Assembly: GCF_004340905.1 (NCBI RefSeq)
Contig: NZ_SLXD01000008.1
Coordinates: 1 to 57,190, forward strand
Reading direction: 5' to 3'
DNA length: 57,190 nt
DNA from: Rubrivivax gelatinosus
Lineage (GTDB): Bacteria; Pseudomonadota; Gammaproteobacteria; Burkholderiales; Burkholderiaceae_C
A program made the position numbers and the translations under genes. Positions 44,039 through 56,900 of this stretch are shown in pieces (positions within the stretch are counted from its first letter, which is position 1; each line of letters starts with the position of its first letter). The notes below the pieces were generated by a model. The model searched no databases, was not told where the DNA came from, and was given only the letters and a program-made list of their open reading frames with translations.

Positions 44039-45285
44039 ACGCGCCGGGCTTCGTGGCACTGGGGCTGACGCCGGCGCTGCTGCGTGCCTGCGCCGAGCTC
44101 GGTTTCAGCGTGCCGACGCCGGTCCAGCAGCAGGCCATCCCGCCGGCGCTCGACGGGCTGGACCTGGTCGCGCGAGCACCGACCGGTTCCGGCAAGACCG
44201 CGGCCTACGCGCTGGCGATGCTGCACCGCTTCGACATCACGCCGCGCGAAGGCCGGCGTGTCACGCGCGCGCTGCTGCTGGTGCCGACCCGCGAGCTGGC
44301 GGTGCAGGCCGGCCAGACGCTGCGCGCGATGGCGCGCGAGATGGCCGAGCCGGTGAAGGTGGCCGTCGTCTTCGGCGGCGTCTCGGTGAACCCGCAGATG
44401 ATGGGCCTGCGCGGCGGCGCGGAAGTCGTCGTCGCGACGCCGGGCCGGCTGCTGGACCTGGTCGAGCGCAACGCGCTGACGCTGGGCGAGGTGCAGTTGC
44501 TGGTGCTCGACGAAGCCGACCGGCTGCTCGACGACGGTTTCGCCGACGAGCTGGAGCGTGTGCTGGCGCTGCTGCCGGCCGAGCGCCAGCAGCTGCTGTT
44601 CTCGGCCACCTTCCCGCCGGCGGTGCAGGCGCTGGCCACACGATTGCTGCACGCGCCGGTGCAGGTGGCGGTGGAGGCCGCGCCCGAGGCCGGCGGCCCG
44701 GCGATCGAGCAGCACGCGGTCGAGGTCGACACGGCGCAGCGCACGCCGCTGCTGCGCCGGCTGCTGGCCACGCACGACTGGCCGCGGGTGCTGGTCTTCG
44801 TCGCCACGCGCCACGCCAGCGAGATGGTCGCCGCCAAGCTGCAGCGTGCCGGCATCGCCGCCGCGGCCCTGCACGGCGAGCTGAGCCAGGGCGCGCGGGC
44901 ACGGGTGCTGGCCGAGCTGGCGCACGGCACGCTGCGCGTCGTGCTCGCCACCGACCTGGCCGCGCGCGGCCTGCACATCCCGGCGCTGGCCGCGGTCGTC
45001 AACTACGACCTGCCGCGATCGGCGGCCGACTACACGCACCGCATCGGCCGCACCGCACGCGCCGGTGCCACCGGCGAAGCCTGGAGCTTCGTCACCGCGG
45101 CCAGCGAGGCGCATTTCCGCCTCATCGAGAAGCGCCAGGGCCGGCGTGTCGAACGCGAGCGTGTCGAAGGCTTCGAGCCGACCGAGAGCGCGCCGGAGGC
45201 GCCCGCCAACGGCGGCGGCGTCAAGGGGCGGCGCAAGAGCCGCAAGGACAAGCTGCGCGAAGCCGCCGCCGCCTCCGGCGGCTGA
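44035..45285 (+). CDS. DEAD-box RNA helicase, RhlE-like
   Basis: A 416-residue DEAD-box helicase with all core motifs: APTGSGKTAAYAL (I), PTRELAVQAGQTLRAM (Ia), TPGRLLDLVERN (Ib), VLDEADRLLDDGF (II), FSATFPP (III), ATDLAARGLHIP (V) and HRIGRTARAG (VI). The core resembles RhlE, and the short tail is basic (VKGRRKSRKDKLREAAA). Start GTG 44035 overlaps the dbpA stop by 4 bp, so two paralogous helicases are made from one coupled message, which suggests joint action in ribosome assembly. Confidence 0.9.
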   Translation: MNAPGFVALGLTPALLRACAELGFSVPTPVQQQAIPPALDGLDLVARAPTGSGKTAAYALAMLHRFDITPREGRRVTRALLLVPTRELAVQAGQTLRAMAREMAEPVKVAVVFGGVSVNPQMMGLRGGAEVVVATPGRLLDLVERNALTLGEVQLLVLDEADRLLDDGFADELERVLALLPAERQQLLFSATFPPAVQALATRLLHAPVQVAVEAAPEAGGPAIEQHAVEVDTAQRTPLLRRLLATHDWPRVLVFVATRHASEMVAAKLQRAGIAAAALHGELSQGARARVLAELAHGTLRVVLATDLAARGLHIPALAAVVNYDLPRSAADYTHRIGRTARAGATGEAWSFVTAASEAHFRLIEKRQGRRVERERVEGFEPTESAPEAPANGGGVKGRRKSRKDKLREAAAASGG

Positions 45286-45347
45286 ACCCGGGAGCAGGAC
45301 GCCGCAAGGCGCGCTGCGCCGGCCGAACGCGCGGTGCGACGGCTGGA

Positions 45348-46022
45348 TCAGCCGCGCTGCAGCAGCGCCTTCGCGGCCTCGATGCGCTGCGCCAGCGGCG
45401 CCGCGGCGTCGCGCATCACCGCGAGCAGGAAACGTTCGGCTTCGCGCTCCGGCGCCGGGCGCGGCTCGGGGGCGCCCGGCGCCGGGTCCGGCGGCGCGAG
45501 CTGGCGCAGCGCCTCGGCGAGCTCGCCGGGCGTGATCGGGCGCAGCGGGGCCAGCAGCGAGGCCTGGGCGTCGTCGCCCGGCGGCAGCTCCAGCCATGGT
45601 GTTTCGGTGAACAGCGGCGCCAGGTCGGGCGAGACCACCGCCGCCCAGCGTTCGGGGCCGACTTCGGCGCCGGGCAGGGCCGGTGGCTCGGCGTCGGGCG
45701 CCGGCCAGCCGCGCCACCGCGCCGTTGGCAGTTCGTCGAGCCAGCGCCGGCGCATCCCGTCGACCAGGCTGCGGGCCAGCGCGGCCTCGACCGGCTGCTG
45801 CAGCGAGAACCACAGCTGCAGGCCGTCGTGCCCCGACAGCACGATGGCCGGCGCCGGCAGCCCCAGCTCGTTCTGCACTCCGGCCCAGACCGCGCCCAGC
45901 AGCGCGGCGTCCGCCGGAACGACCAGTTCCAGCATCGCGGCGCGCACCCGGCCGTCGGCGGCGGTCCATGCGCCGGGCGCGGGCAGGTAGAGGCGCTGGA
46001 GTTCGTTGTGCAGTCGGTTCAT
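45348..46022 (-). CDS. hypothetical protein, 224 residues
   Basis: From ATG 46022 the frame encodes MNRLHNELQRLYLPAPGAW, then a strand-rich part with VLSGHDGLQLWFSLQQPVEA and LVDGMRRRWLDELPTARWRG, and a proline-rich region (about 180-195, APPDPAPGAPEPRPAPE) before a C-terminal helix (AERFLLAVMRDAAAPLAQRI). No signal peptide. Codon use fits the genome. I do not recognise the family. It is convergent with the rhlE-like gene and divergent from the two-partner secretion transporter. Confidence 0.6.
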   Translation of the reverse strand: MNRLHNELQRLYLPAPGAWTAADGRVRAAMLELVVPADAALLGAVWAGVQNELGLPAPAIVLSGHDGLQLWFSLQQPVEAALARSLVDGMRRRWLDELPTARWRGWPAPDAEPPALPGAEVGPERWAAVVSPDLAPLFTETPWLELPPGDDAQASLLAPLRPITPGELAEALRQLAPPDPAPGAPEPRPAPEREAERFLLAVMRDAAAPLAQRIEAAKALLQRG

Positions 46023-46220
46023 GGAGTCCTCGGACGGCCGTGACTGTAGGACATGCCGACCGCCCCGCTAAGTTGTCGTGCCGTTCGGTGATAAAAGTGC
46101 TAATTCAGGCGTCATTTCTCGTGACAGCAGGTTCGGCCCTGGCCTAAGCTTCATTGATCCCCGGGGTTGACAGGGCCGTCTTCCTTGACTCCAGGGTCGT
46201 TTGTTCAGGGAGACCAACGA

Positions 46221-47906
46221 ATGCGAACGAAGTCCCTGGGCGTCGTGGCTGCCGCCGCGATGCTGTCCTGCGGCGCTCTGCACGCGCAGACCCCGCCCGA
46301 TGCCGGCAAGCTCCTGCGCGATGCCGAACGCGGCACCCAGTTGCCACCACCGCCGCCGCCGACCGGGGTTGCCCCCGCGTCGCCCGCCGAGGGCACGGCG
46401 GGCGTGCGCGTGAAGGTTCTGGGCTTCCGTCTGCGGGGCGTCACGCTGCTGCCCGAAGCCGAGCTCCAGGTGCGCCTGGCGCCCTTCGTCGGCCAGCCGG
46501 CCAGCCTGGCCGACCTGCGCCGCGCCGCCGACGCCGTCGCCCGCGCCTACCAGGACGCGGGTTATCTGGTGCGTGCCTTCCTGCCCGAGCAGGACCTGCG
46601 TGAGGGCATCGTCACGATCGAGGTGCTGGAGGGCCGCCTGTCCGGCGTGCGTGTCGAACAGGCGCCCCCCGGGCGCAGTGTCGGCGAGCAGCGTGTCGTC
46701 CGGACGATGACCGCGCGCCAGAAGATCGACGCGCCGGTGCGCGCCGACGACGTGCAGCGTGCCATCGGCCTGCTCGACTCCCTGCCCGGCGTGCAGGCCA
46801 GTTCGGTGCTCGAGCCCGGCGCCGCACCGGGCGAGACGCGCCTGGTCGTGGCCGTGGCCGACGAGCCGCTGTTCGGCGGCCACCTGCAGTTCGACAACGC
46901 CGGAACACGCGCCAGCGGCGAGTGGCGCAGCACCGGTTCTTTGGAAGTCGACAGCCCGATGGGCTTCGGCGACCAGGCCCAGTTCTTCGCCAGCCACAGC
47001 GCCGGCTCGGACTACGGCAGTGCCGGCTACAGCGTGCCCGTCGGCTACGACGGCTGGCGCGCGAGCGCGACGCTGTCGCGCCTGGCCTACGCCTACGACC
47101 TGAACTCCACGCGCTACAGCGGCGGCGCCACGTCCTGGGCGGCGACGGCCAGCTACGCGCTGCTGCGCCGCGCCGGCGCGTCGATGAGCCTGAGCCTGGC
47201 CTACGACCGCAAGGCCTTCGACAACGCCATCGCCGGCATCCAGATCAGCGACAAGACCGTCGCCACGCGCACGCTGGCGCTGGGCGGCGACGCCACCGAC
47301 GCCTGGCTGGGCGGCGGTGTCACGCAGTTCTCGCTGTCGCTGGCCTTCGGCCGGCTGGACCTCGGCGGCAATGCCGGCGACCTCGCGGCCGACCAGGCCG
47401 CCGACGGGCCCGACCGCGACGGCAGCTTTCGCACGCTGGGCTGGACGCTGACGCGGCTGCAGCGCCTGAGTGCTGCCGACACGCTGCAGCTGTCGCTGTC
47501 GGGCCAGCGCGCCAACCGCAACCTCGACTCGTCGCAGAAGTTCAACGCCACCGGCCCGTCCGGCGTGCGCGCGTACTCCAGCTCCGAGCCCAGCGGCGAC
47601 GACGGCTCGCTGGCCAGCGTCGAATGGCGCCGCCAGCTGACGCCCGAGCTGTCGCTGTCGCTGTTCCACGACCACGCCTGGCTGCGCCGCGACCACGAGC
47701 GCAACGACGCCACGCTGGATCCCAACCGCTACACGCTGGCCAGCCACGGCATCGGCGCGACCTGGAGCGGCCCCGGCCGGCTGCTGGCGCGTGCTGCGCT
47801 GTCCTGGCGCGCCGGCCGCAACCCGGTGCGAACCGCCGAAGGCGACGACAGCGACGGCACGCGTCGCGACCCGCGCCTCTTCGTCTCGCTCGTCAAGGCC
47901 TTCTGA
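46221..47906 (+). CDS. two-partner secretion outer-membrane transporter (ShlB/FhaC/HecB family)
   Basis: A 561-residue TpsB protein that exports the adhesin encoded next to it. A signal peptide (LGVVAAAAMLSCGALHAQ) and a proline-rich linker (PPPPPPTG) are followed by POTRA domains; FRLRGVTLLPEAELQVRL and AYQDAGYLVRAFLPEQDLRE are typical of the first, and ADDVQRAIGLLDSLPGVQAS of the second. A 16-strand beta-barrel follows, with the conserved GPSGVRAYSSSEPSGDDG loop-6 motif, ending in an aromatic Phe as required for outer-membrane insertion. ATG 46221 has GGGAG upstream. The adhesin gene begins 58 bp after its stop. Confidence 0.93.
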   Translation: MRTKSLGVVAAAAMLSCGALHAQTPPDAGKLLRDAERGTQLPPPPPPTGVAPASPAEGTAGVRVKVLGFRLRGVTLLPEAELQVRLAPFVGQPASLADLRRAADAVARAYQDAGYLVRAFLPEQDLREGIVTIEVLEGRLSGVRVEQAPPGRSVGEQRVVRTMTARQKIDAPVRADDVQRAIGLLDSLPGVQASSVLEPGAAPGETRLVVAVADEPLFGGHLQFDNAGTRASGEWRSTGSLEVDSPMGFGDQAQFFASHSAGSDYGSAGYSVPVGYDGWRASATLSRLAYAYDLNSTRYSGGATSWAATASYALLRRAGASMSLSLAYDRKAFDNAIAGIQISDKTVATRTLALGGDATDAWLGGGVTQFSLSLAFGRLDLGGNAGDLAADQAADGPDRDGSFRTLGWTLTRLQRLSAADTLQLSLSGQRANRNLDSSQKFNATGPSGVRAYSSSEPSGDDGSLASVEWRRQLTPELSLSLFHDHAWLRRDHERNDATLDPNRYTLASHGIGATWSGPGRLLARAALSWRAGRNPVRTAEGDDSDGTRRDPRLFVSLVKAF

Positions 47907-47964
47907 GCCTGCCGACCCGCGTGCGGGCCCGCGCCCGCCGCCCTGAATCCTTTCGGAGTCATCC

Positions 47965-50900
47965 ATGAACCACGGTCCCGGCGCCCTGAACCGCATCTAT
48001 CGCCTCGTCTGGAACGACAGCACCGGGGCCTGCGTCGCCGTCGCCGAAGGCACACGAGCGCGCGGCAAACGCAGCAGCGGCGTGGCCGGCGTCGTGCTGG
48101 GCGCCGGGCTCGTGCTCGGCTCGACGGCGGCCTGGGCCGGCCCGCCGGCGGCCAACGCGCTGCCGCAGGGCGGCCAGCTGGTCAGCGGTCAGGCGACGGC
48201 GCAGCGCCAGGGCGCACGCCTGGACATCTCGCAGACCAGCCAGCGCGCGGCGATCAACTGGACGAACTTCGACATCGGCAGCCAGGCGCGGGTGCAGATC
48301 CAGCAGCCGAACGCACGTTCGGTGCTGCTCAACCGCGTCACCGGGGCCGATCCGTCGGCGATCCACGGCCGGCTCGACGCCAACGGCCAGGTGCTGCTCG
48401 TCAACCCGAACGGCATCGTCTTCGGCCGCGGCTCGCGGGTCGACGTCGGCGGGCTGGTGGCCAGCACGCTGGACATCGCCGACGCCGACTTCGCCGCCGG
48501 GCGCCTGAAGTTCACGCGCGGCACGGCCACCGGCAGCGTCGTCAACCAGGGCACGATCAACGCCGCCGCCGGCGGTTATGTGGCGCTGCTGGCGCCCGAG
48601 GTGATCAACGAAGGCCTGGTCAGCGCGCGCCTGGGCACGGTGGCGCTGGCCGCCGGCGACGCGGTGACGCTGGACGTCGCCGGCAGCGAGCTGCTGGGCG
48701 TGCGGGTCGACCCGGCGACGGTGGCCGCGCTGGTGGAGAACCGCCAGATCGTGCAGGCCGAGGACGGCCGCGTGATCCTCAGCGCCGGCGCCGCGCAGCG
48801 CCTGCGTGAACAGGCCGTGGCCGGCAGCGCCGGCGCCGATGCGCTGGTCGACGACGGCGGCACGCTGCGCCTGGTGTCCGCCGGGGGCCGTGTCGAGGCC
48901 GGCAGCGGCCGGGTGCAGATCGAAGGCTCCACGGTCGAGGTCGACGGCCGCGTGGCCGCCGCCGGTGGCCGCATCGACGTGCAGGCCGACTACCTCGGCC
49001 AGGGCGGCGTGCTCGACACCAGCGTGGCCAGCGGCCGCGGTGGCCGCATCACGGTCGACGCCGGCAGCGTCGTGCAGACCGCCTCGGCGGCGCTGAAGGC
49101 CGACGGCAGCCGCGGCGGCGAAGTCCGCCTGACCGCCGACGAGCGCGTCTACAGCTCGGCCACGTTCAGCGCCCAGGGCCGCGCCGGCCGCGGCGGCGAC
49201 GTCGCCCTGACGGCCGACAGCGTGCAGCTGCGTGCCGCGACGCTGGACGCCAGCGGCCGCGACGGCGGTGGCCGGGTGCGCGTCGGCGGTGGTTTCCAGG
49301 GCGGCGACGCCGACCTCGCGAATGCGCGCGAGCTGGGCGTCAACGGCACGACCGTGCTGCGAGCGGACGCCACGCGCCGCGGTGATGGCGGCGAGGTCGT
49401 GCTCTGGTCCGACGAGCGCACCACCTTCGGCGGACGGGTCAGCGCCAGGGGCGGCGCCCGCGGCGGCAACGGCGGCAGCGCCGAGGTCTCGGGCAAGCAG
49501 GACCTGGTCTTCGGCGGCACGGCCGACCTGGCTGCACCGAAGGGCCGCGCCGGCCGGCTGCTGCTGGACCCGCGCAACATCATCATCGACAACGCGGGCA
49601 ACTCGATCGCCTCGCTGTCGCTGGACGACCCGACGGCCGCCGCCGACAACGGCTTCGGCACCTTCACGAAGGTGCTGTCCAACGGCAACGTCATCATCAG
49701 CGCGCCCCAGGCCGACACCGGCGCCACCAGTGACACCGGCGCGGTCTACCTGTTCAACGCCAGCACCGGCGCGCTGCTGTCCAACCTGCGCGGCGCCGCC
49801 GCCGGCGACCGCGCCGGCAGCGGCGGCGTGCAGGTGCTGTCGAGCGAGAACTACCTCGTGCTGAGCCCGCGCTACGGCACGGTGAGCAGCGTCAACACCT
49901 TCAGCAGCAGCACGGCCGACCCCAACACGGTGCCGGGCGCGAGTGCCTACGCGATCCAGCAGTCCACCACCGCCTCGGCCGGTGCCGTCACCTGGCAGAG
50001 CAAGGCCGGCAGCGGCAGCACGACGATCGGCAGCGGCAACAGCCTGGTCGGCAGCACCACCAACACCGACAGCGTCACGCGCTACAGCTACACCGGCAAC
50101 ACGATCAACAACCTCGGCGCGATCACGATCACCGCCGACGACCGCCTCGGCAACATCACCACCTACGACGTCTACGGCAGCGTCGCCACGGCGGGCACGA
50201 CGACGATCACCGAGCTGGCCAACGGCAACGTCGTCGTCGCGGCGCCCAACTGGTACAACGGCCGCGGCGCGGCGGCCTGGATCAACGGCAGCACCGGGGT
50301 GCTGGCCAACGGCGCGGCCGGGGGCGCGGTGTCCTCGAGCACGGCCTTCGTCGGCAGCACCGGCATCCGCAGCCAGGCGCTGGTGGACACCGACAGCAGC
50401 AGCAAGAAGGTCTACGTGATCGGCGTCGACCAGAGCCTGCCCTACACCTACACCCAGGGCGCGACCAACCGCCGCACGGCGCCGCCGGGAGGCGCCGGCG
50501 ACGCGGTCGGCCAGAGCATCACCGCGCTGTCCGACGGCAGCTTCGTCGTCAGCAGCCCGGCCTGGACCAATGGCGCCAGCGCCTATGCGGGGGCCGTGAC
50601 CTATGGCCCGGCCGGCGGCGGCGCCGGCACCGTCGGCGCGGGCAACAGCCTCGTCGGCAGCCACGCCTACGACTTCGTCGGCAGCGGCGGCATCTTCGCC
50701 GTCGGCAGCGGCGACTACGTCGTCGCCAGTCCGTACTGGAGCGACAGTGGCAACGGCGCCGTCGGCCGCTACCTGGAGAACGCGCCCAACGGCGCCGTGA
50801 CCTGGGTCGCCGGCGGAACCGGCCACGTCTACGGCGGCAGCAGCACCGGTGCCACGGTCGGCAGCGGCAACAGCCTGACGGGCAGCGCCGGCTCGGCGCT

Positions 50901-53900
50901 GGGCGCGCTCGACAGCTCGGCCTCGGCGCCCTACACGACCTACGACTACAGCGCGACCTACGTGCTGACGACGACCCAGAGCACGCGCACGCAGGCCAGC
51001 GGCATCGGCGTGACGGTGCTCGACAACGGCAACTACCTCGCCGTCAACCGCGCCTGGAACGGCGGCTACGGCTCGGTGAGCTTCGGCCAGGGCACCAGCG
51101 GCCTGGCCGGCGCGGTGTCCTCGGCCAACAGCCTGGTCGGCTCGAACGTGGGCGATAGCGCCTACAACAGCATCGTCCTGCTCTCCGACAGCCATTACCT
51201 CGTCGTCTCGCCGTACTCGGACGTCGGCGCCAGCGACGGCGGCGCCGTCACCTGGGGCTCCGGCAGCAGCGGCGTCAGCGGCACGGTGTCGACCGCCAAC
51301 AGCCTGTACGGCAGCCACGTCGGCGACCGCGTCGGCCTGGGCGGCGCGCTGCCGGTGGGCACGCTGGACGCCGACGGCCGGCGGCCGAACGCGATCGTGC
51401 TCAGCCCGCACTGGGGCAACCGCAGCGCCGCCACCTCCACCGTCGCCTACGGCGCGGTGACCTGGATCGACGGCAGCGACGGCCAGGCCCGCGGCGAAGC
51501 CGGCACCGGCGCCGCCGTGGCGGCGGCCAACAGCCTGGTCGGCAGCCACGACGGCGACTACGTCGGCAGCATCCACCTGACCGACGCACGCTCCACCACC
51601 TCGGTCGGCAACGGCAGCAACCTGCAGCAGGTGCAGGGTGCCTGGGATGCGCAGCTCAGCGCCAGCGTCGACCTGCTCGCCAACGGCGACTACATCGTGC
51701 GCAGCCCCGGCTGGGACAGCGGCAAGGGCGCGGTCAGCTGGGGCGCGGGTGCCAGCGGCACGGCCGGTGCGGTGAGCGCGTCGAACAGCCTGGTCGGCAG
51801 CATCAGCGACGTCGTCAGCACCAGCACGGCGACGCAGACGCGTGCCGGCATGAGCTTCACCGACACCACCTACCGGCTGACGACCACCGGCGACCACGTC
51901 GGCCTGCTCGGCTTCACGCTGGCCAACGGCAACTACCTCGCGATCAGCCCGCTGTGGAACGGCGGCCGCGGCGCCGTCACCTGGGTCGGCAGCGGCCAGC
52001 GCACCGGCACGGTGTCCTCGTCCAACAGCCTGGTCGGCAGCACGCCCGACACCTACGCCGACGTGAACCAGAGCAGCATCACCGCCGTCGGCGACCGCCT
52101 GGGCACGATGCCCAACGCCAGCTGGGTGGTGCCGGTCGTCAGCGAGACGACCAGCGGCGGCAACACCTACACGACGACCTCGCAGCGTCTCGTGGGGCCG
52201 TACAACTTCGGTGTCGCCAGCACGGTGGCGACCGAGAGCTGGTACAGCGGCGGCGGCAGCGTGACGCTGGGCCGCAACTACTACGTCAACTACGGCCCGC
52301 AGAACCTCTCGCTGGTCAGCGAGTGGGACTACCTGACGACCAACTTCCGCTACAACGGCGTGCCGATCGTCAAGGAGCTCGCCAACGGCAACGTGCTCGT
52401 CGCCAGCCCGGGCTGGAACAACACCGGCGCGGCGCAGGCCGGCGCGGTCAGCTGGATCAACGGCAGCACCGGCGCGCTGGCCGGTGGCGGCAGCGGCGGC
52501 ACGCTGTCGGCCTCCAACAGCCTGGTCGGCAGCCATGCCGGCGACGTGCTCGGCTACCGCCTGCCGGTCGACGGCGTGGCCGAGCTGAGCAACGGCAACT
52601 TCATCCTGCTCAACCCGCAGTGGTACGCCGAACGCGGCGCCGCCACCTGGGGCAGCGGCACGGCCGGCGTCACCGGCACGGTGTCGGCGAGCAACAGCCT
52701 GGTCGGCAGCACCGGCTCGGGCAGCCTGGGCTTCACGACCACCAACAGCGCCTACCGTCTGCTCCCCAACGGCGACCTGAACGGCGACTGGGTCGACCGG
52801 ACCTCCGACCTTGCCGGCGACCGCGTCGGTGACGGCGGCGTCACGGTGCTGGCCGACGGCAACGCCGTCATCGGTTCGCCGCTGTGGAGCCAGAGCAGCG
52901 CCTGGACCCAGGTCGACCGCCCCGAGTCGCTGGGCGCGGCGACCTGGATCAACGGCAGCAACGGCCAGCTCAAGACCGGCGCGGCCGGCGGCACGATCAG
53001 CGCCACCAACAGCCTGGTCGGCGGCCAGCACGGCGACGCCGTGGGCTACAACGCCTGGGTCGACCCGTACTCCGGCCTGCATTACGTCACCTCCGGCGTC
53101 ACCGCGCTGGACGGCGGCGCCTACGTCGTCGCCAGCCCCTGGTGGTCCAACGGCAGCACGACCGGCGTCGGCGCGGTGACGCACGTCGCCGCCGGCGGCA
53201 GGGTCGGCACGGTCGGCACCTCCAATAGCCTGGTCGGCGGCAGCGCCGGCGACCACATCGGCCGCACGCTGTCGGGCTACGACGCCTACACCTTCGGCGC
53301 CCAGATCGACCGTGGCATCGTCGTCGTCGAGTCCGGCGGCCAGAAGAACTACCTGGTGCGCAGCACCGACTGGACCAACACCTTCAGCGGCGGCGCCGCC
53401 GCCGGGGCGGTGACCTGGGTCGACGGCAGCACCGGCCGCGCCTACGGCGAGAGCGGCAAGGCGGCCACTGTCTCCGAGCGCAACAGCCTGGTCGGCAACA
53501 GCGCCGCCGACGGCGTTGGCACGCAGTTCATCGTGCTGACGCGCGAGGTCTCGGGCGTGCAGGTGGCCACCGGCGACGTGCTGGCGCTCAGCAACCTCAC
53601 CGACTGCGGCGAAGCCGGAGCCGGCGCGATCACGCTGATCTCGGGTGCGCACGGCGCCTCGGGCCCGGTGAGCTGGCGCAACAGCGTCATCGGCCTGGCC
53701 GCGGCCAGCGACAACCTGTCGACCAGCGGCTTCGACGGCTCTTCCTACACCAGCGACCTGCGGGCGACGCTGCTGCCCAGCCTCGTCACCTCGGCCGAGC
53801 AGGTCGCGTGGCGGCCGCTGGTCTGGGTGAATCCCAACGCGACCACCGGGGCCAACGCCAGCCAGGCGCTGGCGCTGACGCTGCTGGCCGACAACAACAG

Positions 53901-56900
53901 CGCGCCGGTCAGCAGCGACCAGATCAACGGCGTCGGCGGCAACGCCAACTGGGACGGCAGCCTGTACGCCGGCAACGGCAGCGGCTTCACCGGCATCGGC
54001 GGCAGCAGCGGGCTGCTCGCCTTCAACACCCACACCGGCCAGGACGCGGTGATCACCCCGCAGGCGATCACGGCGATGCTCAATGCCGGCACCGCGGTCA
54101 CGCTGCAGGCGAGCAACGACATCACCGTGCTGCGCGACATCGTCGTCAGCGCCGGCGGCCACGGCGGCGACCTGACGCTCGAGGCCGGACGCTCGGTGTA
54201 CCTGCGCGCCGTCATCCTCACCGACAACGGCGACTTCAACGTCATCGCCAACCAGAGCCTGGCCAACGGCGTGGTCGACGCCGACTGCAGCGCCTGCACG
54301 GCGCAGATCATCCAGGCCACCGGCAGCTTGATCGACGCGGGCAGCGGCAACGTCTCGATGCGCCTGCTCGACGGCAGCGACAAGACCTACGGCGATGCCG
54401 GCAACCTCTTGCTGGCCTCGATCGACGGCGCGCAGGTCCTGCTGTCCAACGCCGGCGTCGATGCCAGCAGCCGCGGCATGGGGCTGCGCTTCCAGGACGC
54501 GGCGACGATCGGCTCGGCCGACACCGACTCGGTGTCGCTGTTCGCGCGCGGCAACAGCGCCGCGTCCGGCGGCGTCGTGCTCGCGTGGGACACGCAGTTC
54601 AGCGGCTGGGGCAGCTTCACGATCGCCTCGGCCGACGACAGCGGCGGCATGCGCCTGGGGGCCTCCAGCGGCGGCGGCTTCGCGCTCACGGCCGCCGAGA
54701 TCGGCGCGCTGATCCAGCACAGCGACAGCTTCGGCAACCTCCAGTTCGGCAGTGGCGACCAGTCCGGTTCGACCATCGTCAGCTCGCTGGACTTCAGCCA
54801 GGCCTCGATGCTGCGCGGCGGCGCGACGCTGGACACCAGCGTCGGCATCGTCGGAGGCAGCGGCGGCGTCAGCGTCACCGGCACGCTGACGACGGCGGTG
54901 TCCACCGACTGGAACTTCGAGCTCTCCGCGACGGACGGCACCCTCTCGCTGGCCGCCAGCTCCCACGTCAATGCTGCCACCGGCACCCTGGTGCTGACGA
55001 CCCACGGCGGCAGCATCACCCAGGGCGCCGACGCGACCGTCGACGCCACCCGCCTGCACCTGCAGGGCGACGGCACGGTGACGATGACCGCCGGCAGCAA
55101 CACGCTGGGCACGCTCACCGGCCATGCCGGCGGCCTGAACCTTCGCACGGTCGCCGCCGTCACCGTCGGCAACCAGGGGCTGTCCACGGACAGCGGCCTG
55201 ACGCTGCACGCCAGCGGCGCCAGCAGCGACATCACGCTCGCCGGCACCGTCTCCAACGGCAGCGGCAACCTGGTGCTCGCCGCCGGCCGCCACTTCGTCA
55301 ACAGCACGACCGTCGACACCGGCATCGATGCCGGCAGCGGCCGCTACCTCGTCTACTCGACCAGCCCCAGCGGCACGACCGAGGGCATGACGGGCTACGA
55401 CAAGCACTACGCCCAGAGCTACAGCGCCGGCAGCACGCCGGCCTACGCGGCCAGCGGCGACTGGTTCCTCTACAGCGTCGCGCCGACGCTGACGGTCACC
55501 GCCGGCAGCGGCAGCAGCGTGGTCTACGGCAGCGGCGCGTCGACGCCGACGGTGTCCATCACCGGCTTCATCGACGGCGACACGGTCGCCAGCGCGACGA
55601 CCGGCGCGCTGGACACCAGCCTGTCGAGCTACACCGCCAGCGGTGCCGGCTACATCCCGGTGGGCAGCTACACGCTGGCGCTCGACGGCCAGGGCAGCTT
55701 CGCCAGCGACCTGGGCTACACGATCAACGTGACGACGGGGTCGAGCACGCTGACCGTCACGCCCAAGGCGATCAACGTCAGCGGGCTCAGCGCCAACGGC
55801 AAGGTCTACGACGGCACGACGAGCACGACGGTCAGCGGCACGGCGGCGATCATCGGCGGCGGCAGCGCCAGCGGCGACGGCAAGTACCTGAGCGCCGACG
55901 TCGTCTCCGTGTCCGGCACCGCCACCGGCGCTTTTGCCGACCGCCACGCCGGCACGGGCAAGTCGGTCACGCTGTCGGGCCTGACGCTCAGCGGCGCCGA
56001 CGCCGCGAACTACACGATCAGCACCGACTCGGTGACCGCCGACATCACGCGCAAGACGCTGACGGTCAGCGGCCTGAGCGTGGCGTCCAGCAAGGTCTAC
56101 GACGGCTCGCTGTCGGCCACCGTCAGCGGCAGCGGCAGCCTCCTGTCCTCCCAGGCTGCCGGCAGCGGCAGCAGCGGCGACGGCCGGGCCTACAGCGGCG
56201 ACACGATCGCGCTGTCCGGCACGGCCACCGGCAGCTACAACGCCGCCAGCGTCGCCAGCGCCAACACCGTCAGCTTCGGCGGCCTGACGCTCAGCGGCGC
56301 CGAGGCGGGCAACTACGTGCTCGACCTGGGCAGCCAGGCGGCGACGATCACGCCCAAGGCGCTGACCATCACCGGCCTGACGGCGCAGAACAAGGTCTAC
56401 GACGCGACGACCGCGGCCAGCTTCAGCGGCAGCGCGGCGCTGTCGGGCGTCGTCGGCAGCGACGTGGTGGCGCTCACGGGCACGCTGGCGGCGGCCTTCG
56501 CCAACGCCGACGCGGGCACGAACAAGGGCATCACGACCAGCGGGCTGACGCTGACCGGCGCGGCCGCCGGCAACTACTCGCTGACCGCACTGACGGCCCA
56601 GGCCGACATCACGGCGCGCACGCTGGACGTCAACGCGCTCGACCGCTCCAAGACCTACGGCGGTGCCGACCCGACGCTCTCCTTCAGCGTCGGCGGCCTG
56701 GGCCTGGTCGGCGGCGACAGCGCGGCCGACGTCTTCGCCGGCCTGCTGAGCACCGTCACCGGGGCCTCGGCCACGGCGGGCACGCATGCGATCACCCAGG
56801 GCACGCTGGCGGTGGCCGACGGCAACTACCAGCTCGGCACGTTCACCGCCGGCACGCTGACGGTGGCCAAGGCGCAGCTGGACGTGACGGCGGCCGACCG

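Noticed and set aside
46167..46220. A promoter for the two-partner secretion operon based on TTGACA at 46167
   Set aside because: The -35 is perfect but no -10-like sequence follows at 16-18 bp, so the call would be speculative.
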